Below are positions 53,532 through 64,000 of a DNA stretch of 64,000 nt, piece by piece. Origin of the DNA: Lysobacteraceae bacterium NML93-0399. GTDB taxonomy: Bacteria > Pseudomonadota > Gammaproteobacteria > Xanthomonadales > Xanthomonadaceae. Each line of letters opens with the position of its first letter. Within the stretch, counting starts at the first letter, position 1. A model generated the notes under the pieces. It saw only the letters and a program-made list of their open reading frames with translations. It searched no databases and was not told the origin of the DNA. Location of the stretch: positions 620,001 through 684,000 of the forward strand of contig NTJI01000002.1 in NCBI GenBank assembly GCA_002307375.1, read 5' to 3'. Made by a program: the position numbers and the translations under genes.

Positions 53532-53604
53532 CAGGGGCGGCAGGATTCGAACCTGCGAATGCCGGGATCAAAACCCGGTGCCTTAACCACTTGGCGACGC
53601 CCCT
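53532..53604 (-). tRNA. trnQ: tRNA-Gln (TTG anticodon), no encoded CCA
   Basis: The 73-nt cloverleaf has acceptor AGGGGCG/CGCCCCT, anticodon loop TTTTGAT with TTG, and T arm GCAGGTTCGAATCCTGC. The genomic sequence after the discriminator G is ATT, so CCA must be added by the nucleotidyltransferase; the other four tRNAs in the window encode CCA. Confidence 0.93.
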
Positions 53605-53611
53605 TTGAAAA

Positions 53612-53700
53612 GCGGTGATTCGTGATTGGTCATTCGTGATTCGGCAAAGCAGCTGTACACCGCGTTTTCGAATCACCAATCACGAATTACGAATCACCAC
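53612..53700. repeat. Inverted repeat of GATTSGTGATT motifs (copy 4)
   Basis: The left arm GGTGATTCGTGATTGGTCAT and the right arm CACCAATCACGAATTACGAA enclose a loop with AAAGCAGCTG. It lies between tRNA-Gln and ispE and reaches the ispE stop. Confidence 0.8.
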
Positions 53701-54563
53701 GCCTCCAATGCATCCAGCAACGGAGATCGCATCGCGCCGGCCACGACGCGGGCCTGGACCCGCGAGGCGACCCGGGCGTGGGCGGCGTCGGCGGATTCGC
53801 GGGTGGCGAATTCGACGAAGCAGCCACTGCCCGTCCCGGTCAGGCGCGGCGTGCCGACCTCCGCGAGCGCTGCAAACACGGCCTCGACGGCAGGTTCGCG
53901 GCGCCGCAGGACCGGCTCGAACGCGTTGCCGAGCGATGCACCTGAAACGAAGTCCGTCATTGTCGCGGGCGCAGCATTTCGCGTCAATTCAGGGGACTGG
54001 AACAATCCGGCGGTGTTCACATGCACGCCGGGGTCGGCGAGCAGGTACCAGGCCGGCGCCAGGTCGATGGGCGCCAGCGACTCCCCCACCCCTTCGGCCC
54101 AGGCGTTGCGGCCGCGGACGAACACCGGCACGTCGGCGCCCAGCGCCAGGCCGAGTTCGGCCAGGCGGCCTTCGCCCAGATCGAGCCTCCACAGGCGGTC
54201 GAGTGCGCGCAGCACCGTCGCGGCATCGGACGAGCCTCCGCCGAGCCCAGCTCCGGACGGAATGCATTTTTCGACGGCGATGTCTGCACCCAGCCGACAT
54301 TTGACGGCACTTTGCAGCAACCGGGCGGCGCGGACCACGAGGTCATCGTCCTCCGCCAGCCCGGGAACCGACGCACCGATGCGATGCACCCGGCCGTCGT
54401 CGCGGACCCGGAGCCGGATGGTGTCGCCCCAGTCCAGCATCCGGAACACCGTCTGCAGCCCGTGGTAGCCGTCGTCGCGCCGTCCGGTGATGCGCAGGAA
54501 GAGGTTCAGCTTGGCCGGGGCCGGCCATGTCGACCAGCCTCCGGTCGGCGCGACAGTGCTCAT
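53694..54563 (-). CDS. ispE: 4-diphosphocytidyl-2-C-methyl-D-erythritol kinase
   Basis: The 289-residue GHMP kinase catalyses the fourth MEP-pathway step toward isoprenoids. Lys18 in [10 protein letters not shown], the ATP loop [14 protein letters not shown], the catalytic aspartate in LGADVPVF, and [11 protein letters not shown] near the end are intact. The ATG at 54563 overlaps the lolB stop as ATGA, so they are translationally coupled. Order lolB-ispE-(tRNA)-prs is common in gammaproteobacteria. Confidence 0.96.
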   Translation of the reverse strand: MSTVAPTGGWSTWPAPAKLNLFLRITGRRDDGYHGLQTVFRMLDWGDTIRLRVRDDGRVHRIGASVPGLAEDDDLVVRAARLLQSAVKCRLGADIAVEKCIPSGAGLGGGSSDAATVLRALDRLWRLDLGEGRLAELGLALGADVPVFVRGRNAWAEGVGESLAPIDLAPAWYLLADPGVHVNTAGLFQSPELTRNAAPATMTDFVSGASLGNAFEPVLRRREPAVEAVFAALAEVGTPRLTGTGSGCFVEFATRESADAAHARVASRVQARVVAGAMRSPLLDALEAW

Positions 54564-55225
54564 GGACTTTCGACAGCGTCCGTCGCCCAGCGGTCGACGA
54601 TCAGGCGCACGCGCGCCTCGCCTCGCTGCGCGTTGATGCGGGTCGGCAAGGCCGGAACGCGGGCCGAGGCCGGTTCGGGCTGCCATTCCACGTAGTCGAT
54701 GGTCCAGCCGTCCTGCTGCAGGCGTGCGAGTTGGCCGCCGGCATCGAACGCGATGTCGGCCGCACCGGCTGCGGAAGCGTCGGCGCGCGTACCCGCCGCC
54801 CAGGCCGCCATGGCAGCGACGGGAATCTCGAAGCCGGTCGCGCCCCGGAGCAAGGCGCCAACATCGGCGTCCACCCGCGGCCCGCCCTGGAGGCCATCGA
54901 GCCGCGCGCCGGACCCATCGCCCTGCAGCTCCCAGCTCTGTCGGGTGACCGGGGCGCTCAGGGTGACGCGGTAGGCGGCGCCATTCTGCTGCCACTCGAT
55001 GCGACCACTGCCACCGTCGCGACCGTTGGACATCGCCACCCTGCCCTCGAACGCAAGCTCAGGTAGCGCTTGCACCGCGGCCTCGCGGGATTCCAGGCGC
55101 GCCAGCGCCGCGGCCCGGGCCTCGGGCGCGAGTTCCACGGTCTGCAGCGGCGCGCGCACCGGCACGCTGGTGCACGCGGCGAGCATCACGACCGCGAGCG
55201 CGGCCGATACGGTTCGCAGCCTCAT
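54560..55225 (-). CDS. lolB: Outer-membrane lipoprotein receptor LolB
   Basis: The 221-residue lipoprotein inserts lipoproteins, delivered by LolA, into the outer membrane. The signal peptide ends with the lipobox LAAC (Cys18). A region with [20 protein letters not shown] and later [15 protein letters not shown] fits the LolA/B fold. Sequence conservation is modest, so the call rests partly on the conserved position next to ispE. It overlaps the upstream TPR gene and ispE by four bases each. Confidence 0.88.
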   Translation of the reverse strand: MRLRTVSAALAVVMLAACTSVPVRAPLQTVELAPEARAAALARLESREAAVQALPELAFEGRVAMSNGRDGGSGRIEWQQNGAAYRVTLSAPVTRQSWELQGDGSGARLDGLQGGPRVDADVGALLRGATGFEIPVAAMAAWAAGTRADASAAGAADIAFDAGGQLARLQQDGWTIDYVEWQPEPASARVPALPTRINAQRGEARVRLIVDRWATDAVESP

Positions 55226-56919
55226 GCGCCGGTCTTCTCGAGCGCGCGGATCAGCGAGCGGTTTTCCGGATCGATCGCGCGCCCCTCGTCGAAATACCGC
55301 CGCGCCTCGTCGTGGCGCCCCATCACCCACAACACCTCGCCGATGTGCGCGGCGACCTCGGCGTCCTTCATCATCGAGAACGCGCGCCGCAGTTCGACCA
55401 GCGCATCCTCGTGGCGACCCAGCCGGTAGAGCACCCAGCCGTAGCTGTCGATGATCGCGGCGTTGTCGGGCTCGGCGACGCGCGCGCGATCGATGAGTTC
55501 CAGGGCTTCGGCGTAACGGGCGGTGCGGTCGGCGAGCGTGTAGCCCAGGGCATTGAGCGCGGCGACGTTCTCCGGGTCGATCGCCAGGATCCGGCGCAGG
55601 TCGGCCTCGGCGCGGGGAATGTCGTCGCGACGCTCCCACATCAGCGCACGCGCATACAGCAGTGCCGGGTCGTCGGGCATCGCCGCCAGGCCGCGGTTGT
55701 AGACGTCGAGTTCGGCCGGGTCGTCGCCACCCTGCCGCAACTCGGCCTCGAGCAGATAGGCGTTGCGCCGCATGTCTTCGTCGGCGGCGCCGTCGGTCTG
55801 CAGTTCGCGCAGTCGCGCCCAGGCGTCGTCGCGACGGTCGAGTTCGTGCAGCACGCGCGCGCCGCGCAGCCGCGCCTGCGCGCGTTCAGGGCCGCCGGGC
55901 ACGGTCTGGTACCACTCCAGCGCCTCGTCGTATTGCTCCAGGTATTCGGCCATCTGTCCCAGCAGCAGGCGCTGCGCGGGATTGGGCGTCAGCGCCACGG
56001 CCTTGACCTCGTCGTACAGCGCTGCCAGCGCCGCCTTGTCCTGCGCCCGCGCCAGCAGCGAGGCACGCAGCACGTAGCTGCGGCCATCCTGGGGACCCAT
56101 CGCCATCGTGCGCTCGGCCTGGTGCAGATCGCCCAGCGCCTCGTACTCGCCGGTGATCGCCAGCCGCAGATCGGGCCCGATCAGGGCTGCCTCACCCAAC
56201 GCAGCCAGGGCTTGGCGCGCCTCGTCGGTGCGGCCGGTCTCGCGCAGCTGGCTGGCCCGCAGCAGCGCCACCCGCGGCTCGCCGGGGAAGCGCGCGACGA
56301 TGTTCTCGAGGATGCGTTCGGTCAGGTCGGTGCGGCCCTGGCGCTGGGCCAGGCCGCCGAAGGCCATCCAGGCCTGCAGCACGTCGGGAATGGCATCGCC
56401 GTCGACGAGCTGGCCGAGGATGCGGGCACCCTGCGCCTGGTCGCGGGCGCCGGTGCCCAGCACGGTGAAGGCATGCCGCCAGCCGGCCGGATCGCCGCTG
56501 CGCAGCAGCGCCTCGAGCTGGCGCCGGGCGGCGCGGTCACGGCCGTTGCGCAGCGACAGCGTGGCCTCCGCCGCCAGCATCGGCAGCGAGCCGGGTGCGT
56601 TGTGGCGCCACAGGTCCAGCGCCTGCGCCGCGCGGCGGTCGTCGCCGGCCAGCAGTGCGATGCGGGTGGCGCGTTCGGCAAGACCGGCGTCGCCGTCGGA
56701 CTGTCGCGCGGCATCGAGATACCAGTTGGCGGCCTCATCGAGTCGACCGGCCTGTACCGCGAACTCGCCGGCGAGCGTGGCGCCCAGCAGATCGTCGTGC
56801 AACGGATCGTTGCGATCGAGGTCGCCGCGCTGTGCATGGGCCACGCAGGCCAGGCCAAGCAGAGGAACGAGCAGTGCGGCGCGCAGCCGCGCGGTCCGGG
56901 ACGAAGGGAAAACGGGCAT
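55222..56919 (-). CDS. Secreted TPR-repeat protein
   Basis: The 565-residue protein has a signal peptide ([18 protein letters not shown]) and then about a dozen tetratricopeptide-like repeats; the clearest are [20 protein letters not shown], the block with [15 protein letters not shown], and [20 protein letters not shown]. It is probably a periplasmic scaffold; a specific role is unknown. The ATG at 56919 was chosen over an in-frame TTG at 56928. It ends overlapping lolB (ATGA), so it heads the lolB-ispE unit and is divergent from hemA. Confidence 0.88.
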   Translation of the reverse strand: MPVFPSSRTARLRAALLVPLLGLACVAHAQRGDLDRNDPLHDDLLGATLAGEFAVQAGRLDEAANWYLDAARQSDGDAGLAERATRIALLAGDDRRAAQALDLWRHNAPGSLPMLAAEATLSLRNGRDRAARRQLEALLRSGDPAGWRHAFTVLGTGARDQAQGARILGQLVDGDAIPDVLQAWMAFGGLAQRQGRTDLTERILENIVARFPGEPRVALLRASQLRETGRTDEARQALAALGEAALIGPDLRLAITGEYEALGDLHQAERTMAMGPQDGRSYVLRASLLARAQDKAALAALYDEVKAVALTPNPAQRLLLGQMAEYLEQYDEALEWYQTVPGGPERAQARLRGARVLHELDRRDDAWARLRELQTDGAADEDMRRNAYLLEAELRQGGDDPAELDVYNRGLAAMPDDPALLYARALMWERRDDIPRAEADLRRILAIDPENVAALNALGYTLADRTARYAEALELIDRARVAEPDNAAIIDSYGWVLYRLGRHEDALVELRRAFSMMKDAEVAAHIGEVLWVMGRHDEARRYFDEGRAIDPENRSLIRALEKTGA

Positions 56920-57010
56920 CTGGGGCAACCGGGCCGTAAAATGGGCGACTTCGCCCGCAGCTTATCGCAAGCGCCTGAACGGAAATTGCCCGTTGCAGGC
57001 CCGCCCGCCC

Positions 57011-58298
57011 ATGAGTCTGTTCGCCCTCGGCATCAACCACCAGACCGCGCCGGTCGCCCTGCGCGAGCGTGTCGCGTTCGGCGGCGACACGCTCGGCGCG
57101 GCGCTGACGCAGCTGCGTGGGCTGCCGGGCGTGCGCGAGGTCGCCCTGCTGTCGACCTGCAACCGCACCGAGGTCTACGCGGTCGCCGACGACGACACCG
57201 CGCTCGCGCACTGGCTGTCCACGCATCCGGGCGACGATGCGGCGGTCGCCGGCGGGTCCTTGCAGGCCTATCTCTACCGGCATCGCGATGCCGACGCCGT
57301 TCGCCACCTGTTCCGTGTCGCCACCGGGCTCGATTCGCTGGTGCTCGGCGAGCCGCAGATCCTCGGCCAGGTGAAGCAGGCCTGGGCCAGCGCGCGCGCG
57401 GCCGGCGTGCTCGGCGGCGAACTCGACCGCGTCTTCCAGCACGCCTTCGTCACCGCCAAGCGCGCACGCAGCGAAACCCGCATCGGCAACAGCCCCGTGT
57501 CGGTCGCGTCCCTGGCGGTGCGCCTGGCGCAGGAGTCGTTCGCGCGGCCGGCCGATTCGGCCGTGCTGCTGGTCGGGGCCGGCGAAACCATCGAACTGGC
57601 GGCGCGCCACCTCGCCCAGGCGCGGGTGAAGCGCCTGCTGATCGCCAACCGCACCTACGCGCATGCCCAGGAGCTGGCCGCGCGCCACGGCGGCATCGCC
57701 CTGCCGCTGGACGAACTCGACCGCCACCTGTTCCTGGCCGACGTGGTGTTCTCGGCCACGGCGAGCCGCGAGCCGGTGATCGGGCGCGAACAGGTCGCCG
57801 CCGCACTCGCGGCGCGCAAGCACCGGCCGATGTTGCTGATGGATCTGGCGGTGCCGCGCGACATCGCGCCGGAGGTCGCGCAGCTGCGCGACGTGTTCCT
57901 CTATACGGTCGACGATCTCGAACGCACGCTCGATGACAACCGTCGCGGACGCCGCGAGGCCGCGGGCGACGCCGAGGCGATCATCGACCTGCAGGTCGAC
58001 CGCTTCCGCGAATCGAACGCTGCCCGCGGCCGCCTCGCACCGGTCAAGCGCCTGCGCGCGCATGGCGAGGCGGTGCGCGGCGAGGCCCTGGCGCGGGCGC
58101 GTCAGCAACTCGCGGCCGGCCAGTCGCCCGACGCGGTACTCGAACTGCTCGCGCACACGCTGACCAACCGGCTGCTGCACGTGCCGACCGCCGCCCTGCG
58201 CGACGCGGCATTGCGCGGCGACGACACCCTGGCCGACAGCCTCGATGCGCTGCTGCCTCCCGATCCCGCGCCCCAGACTCCCGACACCCGGACACCCG

Positions 58299-58321
<23 letters not shown>
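57011..58321 (+). CDS. hemA: Glutamyl-tRNA reductase
   Basis: The 436-residue enzyme reduces glutamyl-tRNA to glutamate-1-semialdehyde, the first step of tetrapyrrole synthesis by the C5 route. The N-terminal [13 protein letters not shown], catalytic Cys50 in [20 protein letters not shown], and the NADPH-binding [16 protein letters not shown] are present. The C-terminal tail [20 protein letters not shown] is proline-rich and overlaps prfA by 23 bp. The hemA-prfA order is conserved. Confidence 0.97.
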
Positions 58322-59384
<1,063 letters not shown>

Positions 59385-60052
59385 CGATCTCCTGTGGATG
59401 CCGGTCATTCCCGCGAAAGCGGGAATCCATGGACTTCAATCTGACGGGGGCTTTGCATTCGCGACTTCGCGTTTCGGCAGAGCCCCCTTCTTCGGAAGCG
59501 GCGTTGTGCCGGCCGCGGGTTACTTCTCGGTTCGGTCAGCACGCATTGCTACGCAACGCTCCCCGGCCCGGCGAAGCACGCCGGTCATTCGCAGCGGCTG
59601 CGCGGCAGTGTCGCGCTAGTAGCCGCTGCTCACCCGTGCCCGACTCGCCGCCGCGAGCCATCCATGGCCCGCTCTCCGCAACCCCCTGCCGGCGCAACGC
59701 GCTGCGGCTTCAAGATCACGGCTTCTTTTGAGCAAGCGACGCGTGGTGCGTCTGCACGAAAGCACCATCTGAACACTCGCTGCAGCGGACTGGCGGACGT
59801 TGGCCGCGTATAGCGCGCCATGGATGGCGCGCGCCCGAGTCAAGGCAGGGTGTGGGGACCGCTCGCGCGGCACTGCCGCCCGTCCACACGAACGCACGGC
59901 GCGCTGCGCCGGGGCGGACCGCGAAGCGGCCTTGATCGAGGGAAAAGCGGCTTCCGGCCAGCAGGCCGATGCCCATCCGGAGTCGGGCTTCGCTCTTGGC
60001 GCCATTTCAAGCCGTACGCCCGCCGACACGGCCTGCGCTACCCTCCCACCCC
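59385..60052. repeat. Non-coding stretch with degenerate dispersed repeats
   Basis: No gene is supported in these 668 bp. A palindrome CATTCCCGCGAAAGCGGGAA lies at 59406-59425, belonging to the same family as at 12953 and 30124. After it come GC-rich segments in which several overlapping frames are open on both strands without any recognisable domain. moaB begins at the right end, so its promoter should lie here. Confidence 0.6.
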
Positions 60053-60574
60053 ATGACCGCCCAATCCGACTTCATTTCCCTCGCCATCTGCGTGCTGACG
60101 GTGTCCGACAGCCGCACGCTCGAATCCGACAGCTCCGGCGCGTATCTGGCCGAATCGCTGGCCGCCGAAGGTCACCGCGTGCACGCGCGGGCATTGCTGC
60201 CCGACGACCGCTATGCGATGCGCGCGCTGGTGTCGCAGTGGATCGCCGACCCCGCCGTCGACGGCATCTTCGTCACCGGCGGCACCGGCTTCACCGGCCG
60301 CGACTCCACCCCCGAAGCGCTGTTGCCGCTGCTGGACAAGGAGATGCCGGGCTTCGGTGAACTGTTCCGCGCAGTGTCGGTCGAGGAGATCGGCACGTCC
60401 TCGCTGCAGTCGCGTGCCTTCGCAGGCCTCGCCAATGCGACGTTCCTGTTCGCCCTGCCCGGCTCGACCTCGGCCTGCCGCACGGCGTGGGAGAAGATCG
60501 TGCGCCACCAGCTCGACGCGCGCACCCGGCCCTGCAACCTCGCCACCATCCGCCCGCGCCTGAAAGAGCACTGA
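60053..60574 (+). CDS. moaB: Molybdenum cofactor biosynthesis protein MoaB
   Basis: The 173-residue protein of the MogA/MoaB molybdopterin-binding family has [33 protein letters not shown] and [15 protein letters not shown], the substrate loops of the fold. It is thought to adenylylate molybdopterin or act as a paralogue of MogA. The ATG at 60053 starts [15 protein letters not shown]; longer open frames upstream enter repeat sequence. It is 52 bp upstream of ppk2. Confidence 0.92.
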   Translation: MTAQSDFISLAICVLTVSDSRTLESDSSGAYLAESLAAEGHRVHARALLPDDRYAMRALVSQWIADPAVDGIFVTGGTGFTGRDSTPEALLPLLDKEMPGFGELFRAVSVEEIGTSSLQSRAFAGLANATFLFALPGSTSACRTAWEKIVRHQLDARTRPCNLATIRPRLKEH

Positions 60575-60626
60575 TGGCGCTCGCCCGGACGCGGCACCTG
60601 TTCGCCCGGGCCCCGGAGATGCCGCA

Positions 60627-61403
60627 GTGAAACCGATGAAGCGCAAGGCCTACGAGGCCGCCCTGGAGCCGATGCAGGTGGAGCTGGCCGCGGTCGCGCG
60701 CTGGCTGCAGCACAGCGGGCGCCGGCTGCTGGTGTTGTTCGAAGGCCGCGACACCGCCGGCAAGGGCGGCGCGATCGAGGCCATCGCCGAACATCTCAAC
60801 CCGCGGCAGTGCCGCGTGGTCGCACTGCCCAAGCCCAGCGACCGCGAGGCCGGGCAGTGGTACTTCCAGCGTTACGTTGCGCATCTGCCGTCGGCCGGCG
60901 AGATCGCCCTGTTCGACCGCAGCTGGTACAACCGCGCCGGCGTCGAGTCGGTCATGGGCTACGCGACGCCCGAGCAGGTCGGCGCATTCCTGGCACAGAC
61001 GCCCGCGTTCGAACAGCAACTGGTCGAGGACGGCATCCTGCTGTTCAAGTACTGGCTGGGCTGCGATCAGGCGCAGCAGGAAGAGCGCTTCGCCGAACGC
61101 CTGCACAACCCGCTCAAGCGCTGGAAGCTCTCGCCGGTCGATGTCGCCGCGCGCACCCGCTACGACGATTACACGGCCGCGCGCGACGTGATGCTCGGCG
61201 CCACCCACACCGCCCATGCGCCGTGGACGCTGGTCGACTTCAACGACCAGCGTCGCGGCCGGCTGACCCTGCTGCGCAACCTGCTCGACCGCCTGCCCGA
61301 CACGCACGTCGACGCGCCGGGCATTGCGTTTCCGGCGCTCCGGCGCAAGCCGCGCCCCGAGCGTTACGACGTATTGCCGCCGCTGCCGCCGTTCGCGGGC
61401 TGA
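60627..61403 (+). CDS. ppk2: Polyphosphate kinase 2 family protein
   Basis: The 258-residue enzyme moves phosphate between polyphosphate and nucleotides, class I PPK2 type by length. The Walker A motif GRDTAGKGG is at residues 40-48, Walker B DRSWYNR at 97-103, and the lid KRWKLSPVD follows. GGAG lies 8 nt before the GTG at 60627; an ATG at 60636 is the alternative. Substrate direction (ADP or GDP) is not readable from sequence. Confidence 0.92.
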   Translation: MKPMKRKAYEAALEPMQVELAAVARWLQHSGRRLLVLFEGRDTAGKGGAIEAIAEHLNPRQCRVVALPKPSDREAGQWYFQRYVAHLPSAGEIALFDRSWYNRAGVESVMGYATPEQVGAFLAQTPAFEQQLVEDGILLFKYWLGCDQAQQEERFAERLHNPLKRWKLSPVDVAARTRYDDYTAARDVMLGATHTAHAPWTLVDFNDQRRGRLTLLRNLLDRLPDTHVDAPGIAFPALRRKPRPERYDVLPPLPPFAG

Positions 61404-61410
61404 GGTCCGC

Positions 61411-61968
61411 TCAGGCTTCGATCGCCGGCCCGCCCGCGCCTGCGATCAGCGACTCGAGGCGCTCGGCCGTGACCGGGCCCAGGATCTTCTCGACCACCTC
61501 GCCGTCCGGCCCGATCAGATAGGTCATCGGCAGACCCGGCGGCGTGTCGAAGTCGGCCGGCGGATCGAAGGTGTCGATGATCGCAATCGGATACACCACC
61601 GGGTGCTTGAGCAGGAAGGCGCGCATGTCGTCGGCTTCGATGTCCTCGTAGGCGAGGCCGATCACCTGGACGTGCTCGCGCATCGCATCGAGCGCGGAGA
61701 GCTCCGGCATCTCCTTCAGGCACGGCGCGCACCAGGTCGCCCAGAAATTCACGACCACCCACTGCCCGCGATGTGCAGCCAGATCGAACGTGTCGCCATC
61801 GAGCGTCTCCACCTGCAGCGTCGGATGCGTCCTGGATACGGCAGGCGCACCGGCCTCGGCCGCCGGAGGCGTCGCCGTCGCGGGTGTGCCGTCGGCCGGT
61901 GTCGGGCCGTCCTGCGAACAGGCAGCGATCAACAGGGCAAGCGTGGCGCAGGCAGCGAGGCGTTTCAT
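61411..61968 (-). CDS. TlpA-like thioredoxin-fold lipoprotein
   Basis: The 185-residue protein has a signal peptide with lipobox IAAC (Cys17), a low-complexity linker to about residue 45, and a TlpA/ResA-type domain with the redox motif WCAPC (Cys80-Cys83) in NFWATWCAPCLKEMP. The cis-proline loop is PMTYLIGPDGEVV. It is probably an outer- or inner-membrane tethered periplasmic reductase; substrates are unknown. It overlaps yihY by four bases (ATGA) and converges on ppk2 with a 7-bp gap. Confidence 0.9.
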   Translation of the reverse strand: MKRLAACATLALLIAACSQDGPTPADGTPATATPPAAEAGAPAVSRTHPTLQVETLDGDTFDLAAHRGQWVVVNFWATWCAPCLKEMPELSALDAMREHVQVIGLAYEDIEADDMRAFLLKHPVVYPIAIIDTFDPPADFDTPPGLPMTYLIGPDGEVVEKILGPVTAERLESLIAGAGGPAIEA

Positions 61969-63239
61969 GCAGAGATCTCCGGAACATCGTAGAGGCTGGC
62001 GACGCGCTTCTTGAGCAGGTCGCGTAGGGGAATGCGCAGGTCATCGAGCGCGCCGGCCGCGGCAATGCCCAGGGCGTCGTCGCGACACGGCAGGTGCGCC
62101 TCGGCGACCGGGATGCGCAGGTGGCAGGCTTCGTAGAGTTCGCCGACGGTCAGCGTGTCGAGGTCGCGCGCCAGCAGCCATTCGCCGGTCTCGGCGCGGC
62201 GCAGCAGGGCGATCTCCTCGAGCTGGGCGAGCATCTGCTGCACCAGCGTGTCGGTGAGCATCGGTTCCAACGCCTGGATTTCGTCGCTGTGCAGCCCGCG
62301 CCCGTCGCGGCGCGCAGCGGCAAAGCGACCGAGCATGCGCAGCAGGCCGTAGAGCTCGTAGCCGCGCGGCAGGCGCATGTGTGCGGGCTGGTAGCGGAAG
62401 GCGGAGATCGACGCCGCGAACGAGGCGCCGAGCAGGATCGCCACCCAGATCAGATACACCCACAGCAGGAAGATCGGCAGGAACGCGATCTGCCCGTAGA
62501 TGCGCTCGTAGGCGTCGAAGCTGCCCAGATATAGGCCGATCGCCCACTTCACGACCTGCGACAGCAGCACCGCCAGCGCCGCGCCCGCCACCGCATGCCG
62601 CCATTGCACCGTGCGGTGCGGCACCACGCGGAAGATGGTGGTGAAGGCGGCGAGTTCGATCAGCATCGGCGCGGCCCACAACATCAGCCCGCGCAGCAGG
62701 CGGCCCGAATCGGTGCTGAAGATCTCCAGTGCGAAGAACCTGGCCGAAACCGCGAGGCTCGCCGTAGCCACCAGCGCGCCCAGCGTCAGCACCGTCCAGT
62801 AGACGAGGAACCGTCCGAACGTCGGCCGCGCCGACTTGACCCGCCAAATGCGGTTGAACGTCGTCTCGACGCTGAGCAGCGTCACCAGCACCGAGATCAC
62901 CAGCGCGATCACGCCGATCGTCGTCAGCTGGCCGGTGTTGGTCGACAGTTGCAGCAGCACTGCTTCGACCGCGCGCGCCGAGTCGGGCACGAAGTTGGAG
63001 AAGATGTAGTCGCTGAGCTGGTCGCGCCACTGACTGAACGCGGGGAACACCGCCAGCACACCGAACACGACCATCGACAGCGGCACCAGCGCGAACACGG
63101 TGGTGAACGCCAGCGCGCCGGCCGCTTCGAACAGCCGGTCGTCGAGGAAGCGGCGCCACAGGAATCTTGCGAAGGTCAGCGCGCGTGCACGATCCATCGC
63201 GCGTTCGATCCAGCGGCTGAAGGTGTCGAGGGGCTCCAT
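61965..63239 (-). CDS. yihY: YihY/BrkB family inner-membrane protein
   Basis: The 424-residue protein has about six membrane segments over residues 35-290, with the BrkB core AGALAFTTVFALVPLSMVV, RPTFGRFLVYWTVLTLG and a last helix FLLWVYLIWVAILLGASFAA. About 120 cytosolic residues follow, beginning LLRMLGRFAAARRDGRGLH, which look like a winged-helix-type domain. Transport or RNase BN function has been proposed for the family without firm proof. The ATG at 63239 was chosen; the frame is open much further upstream but only through palindromic repeats. Confidence 0.85.
   Translation of the reverse strand: MEPLDTFSRWIERAMDRARALTFARFLWRRFLDDRLFEAAGALAFTTVFALVPLSMVVFGVLAVFPAFSQWRDQLSDYIFSNFVPDSARAVEAVLLQLSTNTGQLTTIGVIALVISVLVTLLSVETTFNRIWRVKSARPTFGRFLVYWTVLTLGALVATASLAVSARFFALEIFSTDSGRLLRGLMLWAAPMLIELAAFTTIFRVVPHRTVQWRHAVAGAALAVLLSQVVKWAIGLYLGSFDAYERIYGQIAFLPIFLLWVYLIWVAILLGASFAASISAFRYQPAHMRLPRGYELYGLLRMLGRFAAARRDGRGLHSDEIQALEPMLTDTLVQQMLAQLEEIALLRRAETGEWLLARDLDTLTVGELYEACHLRIPVAEAHLPCRDDALGIAAAGALDDLRIPLRDLLKKRVASLYDVPEISA

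Positions 63240-64000
<761 letters not shown>

Noticed and set aside
59616-60029. Small open frames (up to 137 codons) before moaB
   Set aside because: Overlapping frames on both strands without domains, within repeat-derived GC-rich sequence.

Overview
The window is a high-GC chromosomal segment from a gammaproteobacterium, most likely Xanthomonadaceae (Lysobacter/Luteimonas/Xanthomonas-like). This rests on the str, S10, spc and alpha ribosomal gene order, a class II DAHP synthase, a propionate (prp) locus, and the dispersed palindromes containing TGTAGGAGCG and CATTCCCGCG that are common in that family. The genus is an inference. Almost everything between about 13 kb and 56.9 kb is read from the minus strand.

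Layout: (1) 1-4.4 kb is a propionate locus. It holds prpB (truncated at the left edge), a divergent gene fusing a helix-turn-helix to a citrate-synthase-like enzyme, an array of four large palindromes, and prpE. (2) 4.5-12.9 kb holds a convergent, overlapping pair of membrane and glycosyltransferase genes, then mdh, an aspartate aminotransferase, ppiB, and a typA-thpR-DUF2127 operon. (3) 13.2-15.2 kb holds class II DAHP synthase and dsbB. (4) 15.3-49.5 kb is the translation/transcription supercluster, read leftward: tRNA-Tyr, Gly, Thr, tuf, tRNA-Trp, secE, nusG, rplKAJL, rpoBC, rpsL, rpsG, fusA, tuf, then S10, spc and alpha operons ending at rplQ with an intrinsic terminator. (5) 50-58.3 kb holds ychF, pth, rplY, prs, tRNA-Gln, ispE, lolB and a TPR protein on the minus strand, divergent from hemA-prfA. 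(6) 60-64 kb holds moaB, a PPK2 polyphosphate kinase, a TlpA-like lipoprotein, a YihY membrane protein, a second palindrome array, and the start of wrbA.

Recognisable promoters lie before the tRNA-tuf unit (49.55 kb), rplK (46.46 kb), rpsL (34.83 kb) and rpsJ (30.02 kb). Several leaders carry strong hairpins where the E. coli operons have ribosomal-protein feedback sites. The two tuf genes are near-identical, and the identity runs about 154 bp past their stop codons, which suggests gene conversion of a unit larger than the gene.

No CRISPR array, prophage, insertion sequence, rRNA gene or obvious foreign island was seen. The least conventional items are the HTH-citrate synthase fusion with its palindromic intergenic site, the overlapping glycosyltransferase/membrane pair, a four-copy inverted-repeat element placed at operon junctions, and hairpins in the widened gaps of the spc operon.
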